18,101 bases of DNA, taken from the NCBI GenBank assembly GCA_910592005.1, contig CAJVPP010001737.1, positions 1 to 18,101 of the forward strand, read 5' to 3'. The DNA comes from Funneliformis mosseae. Its lineage: Eukaryota; Glomeromycota; Glomeromycetes; Glomerales; Glomeraceae. Below are positions 1 to 9,850 of the stretch, in pieces; within the stretch, counting starts at the first letter, position 1; every line of letters begins with the position of its first letter. The notes under the pieces are model-generated. The model saw only the letters and a program-made list of their open reading frames with translations. It was not told the DNA's origin and did not search any database. The position numbers and the translations under genes were made by a program.

Positions 1-458
1 GATTCAGAGGGAGGAGGTGGAGGTTGGACTTCGGTGGATATAAGCTCATCCTCTTCACCGTCAAATTCAACAAATATCGATAATACTCAACAAGGAGGCT
101 GGAATTTTGTACGTGCGACAACTACAAGTAACACAAGTGGATGGAATTCGTCACCAGCATTTAAATACAGTGGCTGGTCTTCAACAGTAATATCTTCAAC
201 AATAAATCAACCAAATAATATTAATACTGGATCAGATACATCAGATACTGTAAATTTATCTAATAATACAGCGAATAAATCAAAATCAAAACTAACATTT
301 GGAATCGGTAAAACATCTGGAGACACTTCAGAGGTATATTCATTTATGTGTATAATATATATTAGACAATACTATTTCTATTTTCATTCTAATTTTAATT
401 ATTATTATATAATTAGATTCAAAAACCAGCCTTTAAATTTGGATTCAAGAAGAAATAA
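1..458 (+). CDS. 3' end of a gene encoding a Gly-Trp/Ser-rich protein (partial)
   Basis: The frame is open from base 1, so the 5' part of the gene lies outside the window; the GTG at 34 is not a start. I predict two exons, 1-333 and 417-458, with an 83-bp intron (GTATAT donor at 334, TTAG acceptor ending at 416). Splicing gives a last exon ending in the basic tail FKFGFKKK and a TAA at 456-458. The visible 124 or so residues are low-complexity Ser/Thr/Asn with four Gly-Trp pairs (GGGGGW, GGWNF, SGWNS, SGWSS) in the first 55 residues. No folded domain is visible and I do not recognise the family. GW repeats in disordered tails can bind Argonaute, but that is only a possibility here. Without splicing the frame also stays open, to 462, with a different tail. 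An AATAAA at 573-578 is a plausible polyadenylation signal. Confidence 0.72.
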
Positions 459-984
459 ATAGTTTTTTTATAAATTTCATTTATTTATTCTTGATTTTTG
501 CAATTTGTATGATGGAGTTTAAGTCATCTAAAGCCTTTCAATGTAATATTATTCACTTTTTGGGTAAATTGTAATAAATGTAATTTCACTATATATAATG
601 ATTTATAAGACGAGTTATCTAAAAAAAAAAAAAAAAATAAATAAATTTTATTAATTTATTTTGTGCTAGATTAGCATAAGAAAATATGAAATTTCACGTC
701 GATTCATTAACTTGGATATGTAGCATCGGTAATTTTTCATTATAAATCGATATATAAATATATATAAAGAAAGAAGTTATTTAACAAAAAGAATGAAAAA
801 AAAAAAAATTCTATAATACAATTAAAATAAATATATACTGTATATATATTTATTTATATATATGATTTATATATATATATGTATGTCATCTATATCTTAT
901 GAAAATTTTAGGGAAATAAATATATGTCAAAGAAATGAAAGATATTTTTTATTTGTGGTAACAAGATTGGTGATAATTATTATT
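459..984. other. Intergenic region between convergent genes
   Basis: This AT-rich stretch separates two convergent genes and should hold both 3' UTRs. It contains an A homopolymer near 620-635, TA/TATA-rich repeats around 750-890, AATAAA at 573-578 for the left gene, and TTTATT at 948-953 (AATAAA on the minus strand), 32 bases beyond the BTB stop codon. I see no other gene. Confidence 0.6.
948..953 (-). terminator. Polyadenylation signal of the BTB gene
   Basis: The minus strand reads AATAAA here, 32 bases beyond the TAA at 985. The position suits a short fungal 3' UTR. Such hexamers are frequent in AT-rich DNA, so this is a positional call. Confidence 0.4.
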
Positions 985-3267
985 TTATACATGTCCCATC
1001 ACAACAGAAAATTTTAATGTTGAGGAATTAGTAGATATTGATGACGATGAATTATCATAGTCACGAACATCCAACAGATAATCATCTTGACATAGACTTG
1101 AACTTCGCCATCCCTGTAAAAGTAAAATACGAGAATATAATTAAATGAAATAATTCGTAATGGTTGAATAAAAATAACATACATACCCAACTTTGCATTA
1201 ATGCAAAATTATCAGGACTACTTTGAAATTGTGTTAAAACATGACTAGGACCCCTAGCTGGACAGAAAATTTTAAACCAAGTCCTAACTGTCTTTCTCTT
1301 ATCAGCATATTTTGAGAAACTTTTCTCGTTGTTACTTTTCATATGAATAGTTGGACGAGCAGCAGGAGCATATCTTTCTTCGGTTCCTGGTGAGGACGAC
1401 CGAGGAGGAATTTTATTTGCGGATGATCCATTCACCATTGTTGAGGAACTTGAAGTATTTCCGGGTGAATTTGGATCAGGCATTGAATGACGATGTAAAT
1501 ATACCCCGAGTTGTATACCTTTACGTGGGGTTTTTATTTTCTGAATATACATGTTCCAATTAGACCTATAAAGATCAAATAAAAAAAAAAAGTTCATTAA
1601 CTTGGTAACAAATTCCCGGTCAAATGTCACGAGTTTAATTGTTATTAACGAGGAAATATTTTCACTTACCCAGCATAGAATTTCGTGCCGGAATAAACTC
1701 TTTGCTTCTCTTTTAATTTCGCGACATCCGCAAATTCGACACTGAATCTGAAAGGGGCAAATAATGAATACTCCACACTTCCTCTACCTTCACCATCTTT
1801 CATTGCTTTCGTTCCACCCCCAATCATGTCCTCCAAACCGGTCAATGCCTCCCCTATGTGCGTAGTATCATCTGATGGAATCTCAAAATGAACGCCAGTT
1901 GAACTAGAGGGTATCTCAGAAGAAGATATACCCAATGTTATATCATTTTCTGCAGTATTTTCAATCTTATTACGTAAATCTATTTGTTGCCATAAAGCTT
2001 CCTTTAAGACATGATCGGGTGCAAATGGAACACCCGTTGTATCATCACAATCATACAAAATTGAAGTTAATTCTTCAAAGGCCATGTGAGCATAATATAT
2101 TGCATAAGTGAATATGGCCTTATAAATTGATTCATCACTTTCAGTTTGATAAGAATTTGAAGAACATATAGAATTAAAGGTACTAATTGAAGAAGATCTT
2201 CTTGTATGATAAGAAAATGTTGAATCTTGTAACCTTTTTGCTTTATGAGAAGAATTTGGAATTGTTGACGATGTAGGAGAAGTAGGAAGGGATACGTTCA
2301 AAGATAAATCTGTATCATTAATTAGTGAGGATGATACCAAAGTATGTCTCTTTTGTTCTGCGGTAATTTTCCTTCTTTGACTAACCACATCTCTTGCAAA
2401 AATATATCTTTCATATTCACTAGGTACCCAGAAAGCATCACTTTCAATCACCCTTTTAAGCCATTCAGCAGGTAATTTCAAAAATGCAGGCCTGAGTCTT
2501 AAATTATCAAATCCTTCCCTGCATAGATAAGTGAAACATGATTCCGTAATTTTTTCAGAATGTGACCCGTAAAAATGTGAAGTCGCAAAAGTTAAATAAT
2601 GTTCAACAGTATCTTCCTTAATATCTCTTAATATTACCTCAACGCACATTTCACATAAATCTTGAAGGTCAAGAAATGATGCAGTAGCAAGAAGATTCAA
2701 TACTTGTAAAGGCGAGATAATCTCATCTAATCTACCATACAAACGTCCTAATGCAATTTCAAATGCATCACGCGTGATGTTTTCATCATCAAATCGAAGT
2801 TCTATATCTTTTTGAACACTTTCTTTCCATGGACCTTCCAATAAAACGGAAAAATAGGAATTTTGATAAAGTATGATCCTATGTAAATGATAATCTTTAC
2901 CAAATGCTTTAATTGTCACGTCACTTCCACTTCCTTCGATCAAACCTCTTGAATAAATATGTTTACAGAGACTCATCATTTGACGTAATACTCTTTGATG
3001 ATCTTGAGTGGGTGGAGGGTATACGGACGAGGAAACAATATCGTTAATGTAATCTCTCGTATTCCCACTCTCCTTTTGAGTTAAGGTGAGGAGAGGGGAC
3101 ATGGTAAAAGGTGAAGTTCGGTGTTGCTGGGCTGCCGTTGAGGTTGCAGCGTGATTAGAACTATTATTATCCAGGTTGGAGGCTAAACTGGCGGAGGTAT
3201 AGTCTTCAAGCAGCTGTGTAAATTCGTTATCGGCTATATTGTCTTCTTTGATAAAGTTTGAAATCAT
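985..3267 (-). CDS. BTB/POZ domain protein, three exons, about 701 aa
   Basis: Minus-strand exons are 3267-1670, 1565-1187 and 1113-985. The introns are 104 bp (GTAAGT donor, TTTATAG acceptor) and 73 bp (GTATGT donor, TTTACAG acceptor), and the phases join to one frame ending in TAA at 985. The ATG at 3267 is the first in the long frame. Residues about 1-90 are disordered and Ser/Thr/Asn-rich. A BTB/POZ fold covers about 110-215, with the typical SDVTI strand, an H-x-x-I helix start (LHRIILYQNSYF) and the helix FLDLQDLCEMCVEVI, followed by a helical BACK-like part to about 290. A Ser-rich stretch lies at about 310-370. The C-terminal part includes YKAIFTYAIYYAHMAFEELTS and, across the last junction, SWGWRSSSLC. 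BTB proteins often act as dimerising adaptors, for example for Cullin-3 ligases. The layout recalls the germ cell-less-like group, but the specific role is not known from sequence. Confidence 0.88.
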
Positions 3268-3283
3268 ATGGTAAACCCACCCG

Positions 3284-3362
3284 TTATTTTATTTTATTAT
3301 TATTATTATTTTATTATTATTATTATTTATTATTATTTATTTATAATTTTTTGTTATTATTT
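3284..3362. repeat. TTATT/ATT microsatellite
   Basis: Imperfect TTATT and ATT units fill this stretch just upstream of the BTB start codon, in what would be its 5' UTR or core promoter. It is low-complexity sequence and not coding, although a frame happens to stay open through it. Confidence 0.8.
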
Positions 3363-3380
3363 TTCAATAAATATAAACGC

Positions 3381-3401
3381 TTGTTTCTCTCTCCCTCCAC
3401 T

Positions 3402-3432
<31 letters not shown>
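3381..3432. repeat. Pyrimidine tract followed by T21-A11 junction
   Basis: A CT-rich tract (TTTCTCTCTCCCTCC) leads into 21 T (3401-3421) followed directly by 11 A (3422-3432). On the minus strand, the sense strand of the BTB gene, this reads as a poly(dA:dT) tract followed by a purine-rich GAGGGAGAGAG segment. Rigid poly(dA:dT) tracts commonly exclude nucleosomes in fungal promoters, so a promoter role about 115-165 bp upstream of the BTB start is plausible. Confidence 0.55.
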
Positions 3433-3619
3433 GATACAAGAATATCGGTGACACGAGTTCAAAATATTTTGTTTATTTTATTTATTTATTTAATTTTTTT
3501 TTTTACTTAAAGACAAACGAATGCAAAGATAAAGTTCGCTCAAAGGGTAATACACACTTTAATTGTATGTTGACTTAAGAGTTTCGCTAATAATATCAAA
3601 AAAGTAAAAAAAAAATTAT

Positions 3620-3706
3620 GGGGGGCCAATCTTTTATGGGTGGGGGGTTTTCAACTTTTCTTGTGAGACATGTTCATTAATTATTTTCGTTCAAAAATTG
3701 GATTGG
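3620..3706. promoter_or_regulatory. CCAAT-box cluster with G-runs upstream of the BTB gene
   Basis: CCAAT occurs at 3626-3630 on the plus strand. Two abutting ATTGG pentamers at 3697-3701 and 3702-3706 give tandem CCAAT on the minus strand, the BTB sense strand, about 430 bp upstream of its start. Runs of six, three and six G lie at 3620-3625, 3638-3640 and 3642-3647. CCAAT is the site of the HAP/NF-Y complex. The pentamer is short, so the clustering rather than each site is the evidence. Confidence 0.35.
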
Positions 3707-3709
3707 CTG

Positions 3710-4680
3710 AGAAACTGCAGGTGTGATTGTTGTTTGATCTTGTAATTTTCCTGCAATGTGCCCATCCAGAAGGATTACATAATTAAATTCAGAAGAGAAC
3801 GATTGTAATATAGTTGAAAAAAAAAAAATTTTTAATTACAATCCAAGAAATTGTTCGCTTTTGGTCGCTTTACGAACGAAAATGATGATTAAAGTAGATA
3901 TTCATTTATTTGTATAATGGAAAATTTTTCCTTAATACATTCTCGACCTTTGAAACATAACGATAATATAATGGCGTAAATGGAAAATTTTTGAATTTTT
4001 AGGCGACTCGATTTTTGTTGAAATTAGTCGTTTATTTCCAACAATTGTTCATTGTGATCTATCCATTTTAGATGTTGTAAAAAAATTAAGTTTTTGGATT
4101 CTATTGTTCTCCTTAGCTCGATAAGGAAAATCAAAACAATGGACAAATGGTCCCATTTTGTTTACATAAATTTTTTTTTTTTTTTTTTTGGTGATGTAGA
4201 AGAATTCATCACAAGCTCAAAAAGAGTTGGAAAAATCACTTAATTTGCCCATGGTCAGAACTGGAAAATAAAATTATTTAACAAAAGGAGAGGAAGGCGC
4301 CAAGGAATGTATGTGGTTATATGCATAAGTGACCGCACAGTCAACCGATTCAACACACCCAATTAGGATTTAAGACATGTTCATTGTTAAGAAGTCATGG
4401 TATGTATTTACAAATTATATTAACGTCTATAAATATTATATAACCACATTTACAACAGAAAATTCATTCAATAAAATGGCATAAACCTCAAAAATACAAT
4501 TATTACTGTGAAGCGATTTATTGAAATTTTGTTACGGTTCTGTAGTGCTTCAATCGAGTAATGCTATCCGAATTACGAAATCAACAGGAAGCGAAATTTT
4601 GGAACGAAACACGTCGCTGTGTTAAATCAAAAAAGATAAACGCAGAATCGAGAGAGTCAAGAATTTTCAAATTTAAGTAG
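3710..4680. other. Divergent intergenic region, no gene seen
   Basis: This part of the spacer between the BTB gene and the phosphoesterase gene is AT-rich with A and T homopolymers (for example 3818-3832 and about 4171-4189). Every frame is closed by frequent stops. I see no RNA gene. It presumably holds upstream regulatory DNA. Confidence 0.5.
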
Positions 4681-5145
4681 AGAAACTTTCAGCAGGCAAG
4701 AAGACAAGAGAAACGCCGGTGGATGAAACGGTACAATGGACTTGCAACCGTTGCCTTTTCGTGGTCATATAAAGCTGAACATAAATTTACGGGCTCGATG
4801 CCTAATACGCCGTGAACTTTAACACCTTATAACGTATGGGACAAAGCTATGAATGATTTTGCTCTAGAAACTTCGCAGGAAAACGAAGGTTTAAAATTAA
4901 TTTGCGTTCTAAGAAACCTCCATCGTTGTGCTCTGATTTTATGCCACTTGAAAACTGGTTGAGAGTAAAAAGTCTGGTATTTTTTCAAAAGTACCCGCTA
5001 GATTCTAATGTATGACTGTATGTAACTAGTTGATTGGTTTAGCTATACTGTAAGAACGATGTTACGCGAATCTATCGACTTCAATGCATCACGACATGCT
5101 CCAAAACGCAAACGTGGCATCATTCTTGGAAAGAAAGCGCTATAA
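4681..5145 (+). pseudogene. Possible decayed coding fragment, unrecognised
   Basis: This stretch is richer in GC than its flanks. One plus-strand frame is open from 4681 to 4962 apart from a single TGA at 4813-4815, reading through YNVWDKAMNDFALETSQENE. After several stops (4966-5035) the same frame opens again at an ATG at 5059 and runs to 5145, with a basic segment RHAPKRKRG. I do not recognise a family. The codon-like composition and the return of the same frame are the only arguments for former coding function. It could equally be part of a repeat or untranslated DNA. Confidence 0.22.
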
Positions 5146-5725
5146 ATTCATGCACCTTGCGGTTAATTGTCTATGTGGTGCAAGCTTCCTGAATTCTAAT
5201 AAAAGGCGTGATCCGACGTGGTATCCGGAATTTTTTGCTTCGCTATTTTCTTTCTCACTTCACAAGAAGAGCCGGCGTTTGAGGTCGTATATTCTTAAGA
5301 ATTTATAACAAAATTTGAAAAAAATAAAATTGATGCGTTAGCTCATCAACAAAAATTCCTGATTTGTAACATTCTTGTTTTTTTTTCTGTGGCTTTGCCA
5401 TAGTGGCTTTAAAAAATTTTCATTTGTGGCTGTGAAACAATATTAAAGTTAAACGTGATACGAGAGTGTGAGTGATTATATGAATTGTGTGACATCACAA
5501 GGTTTATATTTTTCTCTACAAACTGTGCAACTTTTCGGATTTTCTTCGTAGCACTTTCGCGACATTTTACTAACGGTCCTACGATTGTGTTCATCTTGTG
5601 TATTATTCTCTTTCCAATATTCCAAGATTTGCTATCGTTTCTCAACAAATTGTTAGTAACATATCACAAATATTTATTGGACTCGTATTTATTAAAAGAG
5701 CTTAAGATCATACGTTTTTCTCATA
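5146..5725. other. Upstream region of the phosphoesterase gene
   Basis: This leads into the start codon at 5726. A 74-codon frame at 5084-5308 and frames at 5409-5648 (minus) and 5485-5778 (plus) are open but have no recognisable domain and look like chance. The region probably includes the promoter and 5' UTR of the downstream gene; I cannot place a TATA box with confidence. Confidence 0.4.
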
Positions 5726-8700
5726 ATGACAGATTACGCTCTAACAGAGCCACAGCGATTTACGAGGCAACAGCATAATAATTATAATAATCAAGTAGGC
5801 CAAAACTGGGAAGCCTCTAGCATGCCAGCTCAAGAAATGCAAAATTATGAGCAAACAGTTAGCTCAACCTCAGTAAATAACTGGGTCATGCACGGTAACC
5901 CTTCTTATGCCGCTCAAGGAAATACATACCAGGCAAATGGTCAAAACGGTAAGTATCGTATCAATTTGTTAATGACGCGCATAGGATTATCCTGTTTGTA
6001 GTTATTCATTGTCGCGATAATTGTTTGCTTTCTATAGGGATTTCGTCAGGTTACGGTACATCTGTATCAGAGCAGCCCTCAACAAACCATGTCAACGTAC
6101 ATCGAACAATTTCAAATAGTATAGGTATATCGGTTAATACATCTAACCTTCCGGTAGGTAGCGCTAATGTAATCAGTACAGACGCTGGTAAAATCATTTG
6201 TGTTGCAGATGTAAGAGGTGAGTCATTTTTTTTTTTTAATCTATTCGCTGATTATCAACAATTAAATATTAAAAATATTATATTAACAGATTTTTTTTTA
6301 AAAACTAAACAGGCAACATTTCTCAATTGAATCAACTCGCAAAACAAACCGGTGCTATTGCTGTTATTCATTCGGGCGATTTCGGATTTTATGGTTTGTC
6401 CTTTTAATATCCGATTTCGCATAACTTTTCGATTACTTAATTTTGATGTATTCGATGATTACATTTTCTAATAAATAAATTTTTTATTTTATTTCACAGA
6501 AAATAATAGTCTGGAACGAATTAGCGATAGGTAATCAAAAGCTTAACTTTTTTATTTGTTCGATTTTCCTGCATAGAAACTATAATGTTTATGTTTTGAT
6601 GTAATTTTTTATTTCTTCTTTAGGACTTTACGTCACCTTGTTACTTATAGTACTATCATACCTACACAATCAAGAAACAAACTTCTTCATAATTCTACAT
6701 CTCCAGAGGAGCTACGTCGCACAATTCTTGAATCACCTACTCCTCTATTATCTGAATTTCCACTTTTCATGAAAGGAGATAAAACACTCGATGTTCCTGT
6801 ATATACAGTATGGGGTGCATGTGAAGATGTTACTGTTTTAGAAAAATTTAGGATGGGACATTACAAAGTGCATAATTTATTTATTTTAGATGAAGCCAAC
6901 ACTTATGTAATCGACGTGGGTGGCGTAAGTTTAAGATTGTTTGGATTAGGTGGTGCCGTGGTTCAACATAAACTCTTTGATAATGGCGACGGTTAGTCTA
7001 AGCTCGTCAAAAAATTTATTTTTAATTATATCTTGGATGTCTCATTTTAATATGCTTTTTGTAAAAAAGGTATTGCAACCATTGCCGGGGGTCATGGAAC
7101 TATGTGGACAACTATTTTACAGATAGGTGAATTGGTTGATACTGCTCAAAAAGTAAGTATGCTCCAGTTATTTATGAACCTTATTTATTCTATATTAATT
7201 TTAAAATAATAATAATAATAATAAAAATTGAATTCATCACTCATTGTGAAATAGGTGTTCGATCCAACTGAGACGAGAGTACTTGTCACACACGCTAGTC
7301 CTGGTCGTGAGGGACTTTTAGCGCAATTATCTGTTGTTTTACGTGTAAGCTTTGGAAATTAAAATTTAATTGATAAATTTTGTGTTTTGAATTAATTTTG
7401 ATGCCTTATCTGTTATAGGCTGACTTCACTATTTCCGCTGGTCTTCATTTCCGTTACGGCATTTCATACAACGAGTTTTCTGTACAAGTTGACCAAGCAA
7501 ATTTTTGTAATAAATTAGAAGCCTCCAAAAAGTGCTTCTATGAAATGTGGGAGTCTGTTAAAAGTCAAGTTGAAGGATATATTGAGTAAGTGCACAAAAA
7601 AAAAGATCGTCTCGTGTAATCATTCATCAAATTTTTATTTTATTTGAATGAATTCTCATCGATCAATTTATAGTGATTCTCAGAGAGTTCTATTGCAAAA
7701 CGCACTCACTGTTGTAGATAAAGTTCCATCGGTTAATAGAGAAAGGGAAGAGCCTTCCTTTAAAAATATGTGGAACTTTAATCTGCCCGATGCTGCATTT
7801 GGTTGGGTATTATTGGATATTAAAGATGGTAGAGTATCTGCCGAGACAAAAGCACAAGGTATATTCATTTTATGTAATTTAATAATTTATAATCAGAAAA
7901 TGCATATTGGAAAGGTTTTGTATGAAGAATTTAAATATATGGCTAAATTCATTAATCATTTACAAAATTTCGCTTAGGTTTCAATTTCGCTTATCGTCGA
8001 GCCCCAACGACTAACCCAATTACAGGCGCGCCCCAAAGTACGCAGATAGGTGCGCCCACCAGTCCATCACCCATGAATCTCCAAACTAGACGAACCCAAT
8101 CACAATGGCAGCCTTCTCCCGCCCTTGTTCCTCAACCACACATAAGTGCTGGGCCGTCGCCGATTTTAGCTCCTCAAAGATCATCATCTCCAACTCAGAT
8201 CACGTCACCTAATGAACTTAATAGTAATGGTTGGAAACCATGGAATAATAATAATGAGCCTTCATCTCCTACAAATGAAGACTCTACATCACAAAAAGTT
8301 TTAGATACGAATAATGATACTGCTGAACGTGATTCATCAAAAATTGCTGGAAGTGAAGTCAGTAATAGTAGCCAGACAGACACTATAATTACCAATAACA
8401 GTAATACTATTAGTAATAATGATACCGCAAATACTTTTGTTTCAGAAAATATCATTTCTAATCAAATAAATGGAAACGTAGACAGTGGTGGTAATTGGGC
8501 TGATCAAACACAACATGAATCTACTTGGTCAAAAGTAGATTCGAATGAGCCCAGTCAGGATCATATTAACAGTATTTCAAACAGCGAAGAGGGTTCTAGT
8601 AATAATAATAATAATAACAATAACAATAATAGTAATAATAATAATAATTTAGCTGTGCCGCAAAATCGCAACCAATATAATAATCGTCGCAATAATGTTA

Positions 8701-9308
8701 AAAGCCAATTTTCTACTTACGTTGGTAACTTGACACCTCCTGTAACTGAGGAAGATCTTAGAGGAATTTTCGAACATACCGATTGCCAGGTAAATATTTC
8801 GTAAATTTTTAATTTAAGGTTCAAGTATTTATTGTGGTTATTAAAATTATCTACAAATAATTAATCGATTATATATATAATGTTAGATTGAAAAGGTTCG
8901 CTTGATGTATGATCAACAAACTGGGGTTCAACGTACTTTTGCATATGTAGAATTTAGTGATGCTGCATCACAAGAAGAGGCTATTCTATTAAATGGCCAG
9001 GTATTAAAAAAATATATTATATTTTGCTATTTAGAATTTATGACAAATTATTAATAATAATAATAAAATATTATTTTTCCGTCACTTTATTTGAAAATTG
9101 ATAAAAGGCATTTCGATCAAATTCACTAAAGATTAATAAGGCTGAAGATCATCGATATAACAATGATCGATCTCGAGGGCGCGGACGAGGTCGTGGTCGT
9201 GGTCGTGGAGGATTTGTTAATAATTATAATAGGGGATTCCGTAACGGTCATGGAAATCATTCTCATAATAATAACGATGGTGGCAATACGCAAAATGGTC
9301 CACAGTAA
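5726..9308 (+). CDS. DUF2433/calcineurin-like phosphoesterase fused to RRM and RGG box, twelve exons, about 844 aa
   Basis: Exons: 5726-5948, 6038-6217, 6313-6393, 6500-6530 (31-nt microexon), 6624-6991, 7070-7152, 7255-7344, 7419-7585, 7674-7858, 7978-8789, 8887-9000, 9108-9308. All junctions are GT-AG and every phase closes, giving 2,535 nt. Residues 1-120 are Gln/Asn/Ser-rich. Residues about 125-476 match the fungal DUF2433 family of metallophosphoesterase-like proteins: ADVRGN at 131-136, HSGDFGFY at 154-161, VWGACEDV at 234-241, VTHASP at 333-338, AGLHFRYG at 359-366, and [16 protein letters not shown] before the end. Residues 477-712 are a disordered Ser/Pro/Asn linker with a 16-residue Asn-dominated run (678-693). 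An RRM spans about 713-790, with RNP2-like TYVGNL and RNP1-like RTFAYVEF (756-763). An RG-repeat tail (799-814) and Asn/Gly/His residues finish the protein. Likely an RNA-associated protein; whether it hydrolyses phosphoesters is unknown. Confidence 0.9.
7859..7977 (+). other. Intron 9, open throughout in the host frame
   Basis: The donor is GTATAT at 7859 and the acceptor is CTTAG ending at 7977. The upstream reading frame passes through the whole 119-bp intron without a stop until the TAG formed by the acceptor itself. Splicing restores the family motif QGFNFAYR across the junction. Retention would instead end the protein right after the phosphoesterase domain with 39 novel residues. Retention itself is not shown by sequence. 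Confidence 0.7.
8602..8649 (+). repeat. AAT/AAC trinucleotide repeat encoding an Asn run
   Basis: AAT and AAC codons repeat in frame, broken by one AGT (Ser). It lies in exon 10, just upstream of the RRM, and is probably length-variable between strains. It encodes residues about 678-693 of the phosphoesterase-RRM protein. Confidence 0.85.
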
Positions 9309-9850
9309 AAATTGCTATCAAACCAAAAAAAAAAAAAAAAGAAAAGGAAAAAAAAAAGTATGGACGATTTGTTTTCTTCCAGGATATTAAATTTCGGTTG
9401 GGACGTTACGCATAACATTTTTTTTTCTCTTTACGCAGTATTATTTGGAAACCAAATTCTTTACTTCTGTAATCTTTTAAATATAATTTCTAACTGTATA
9501 ATTTTGTAGATTGCTTTTATTTATATATATATCTGTTATTTCCCTTTTTTAAACTTTTTTTTATTTTCCTTGTATAATGTAGTGGTGTGTTATAAAACAA
9601 AATTTTGAGTTGGGTGAATGGTAATATTTTGATGACAAGTTTTTTCTTTAAAACATTATTTACTTTTACCTTTTCTTTTCTTTTCTTTTCTTTTCTTTCT
9701 TTGGGGGGCGAATCGTATTTAGTCATTTCCGTCGTTTCATAGCTCTTGAATGTCTTACGAATAAAGGTTGGTGAAGATCACGTTTTATTTAAAATTAACC
9801 AATTCGTTATAGCATTGTAATCTTAGTTATCGAGAAGAAATAAATATTTT
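9309..9850 (+). other. 3' UTR of the phosphoesterase-RRM gene
   Basis: The stop TAA (9306-9308) is followed by A-rich and T-rich tracts, five perfect TTTTC units at 9671-9695 and a G6 run at 9703-9708. Candidate AATAAA signals lie at 9760-9765 and 9839-9844, implying a 3' UTR of roughly 470-550 nt. Short frames at 9163-9390 and 9312-9509 are shadows or chance. Confidence 0.45.
9671..9695. repeat. TTTTC pentanucleotide microsatellite
   Basis: Five perfect TTTTC units run from 9671 to 9695, followed by imperfect TTTCT. It probably lies in a 3' UTR. On the minus strand it reads GAAAA. Confidence 0.85.

Noticed and set aside
34..462. A 142-codon frame starting at 34 as a complete gene
   Set aside because: The start would be GTG, the frame is already open from base 1, and its tail is intron read-through; a GT-AG intron at 334-416 gives a better ending.
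1351..1563. Plus-strand 70-codon frame
   Set aside because: It lies antisense within exon 2 of the BTB gene and has no domain of its own.
3258..3578. Plus-strand frame rich in Leu, Tyr, Phe and Lys
   Set aside because: It is translation of TTATT microsatellite and T/A homopolymers, not a membrane protein.
5084..5308. Plus-strand 74-codon frame
   Set aside because: No recognisable domain, stops just upstream in frame, and overlap with a competing frame; chance is more likely.
5409..5778. Two overlapping frames on opposite strands upstream of the phosphoesterase start
   Set aside because: The plus-strand one overlaps the real start at 5726 in another frame and both lack domains.
8195..8455. 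Minus-strand hydrophobic 86-codon frame
   Set aside because: It is the antisense shadow of Asn/Ser/Thr-rich codons in exon 10.
9163..9509. Two plus-strand frames near the 3' end of the phosphoesterase-RRM gene
   Set aside because: The first is an alternative frame of the RG-repeat exon and the second arises from A-rich 3' UTR sequence.
9517..9726. Minus-strand Lys-rich 69-codon frame
   Set aside because: It is generated by the TTTTC repeat and T-rich 3' UTR read in reverse.
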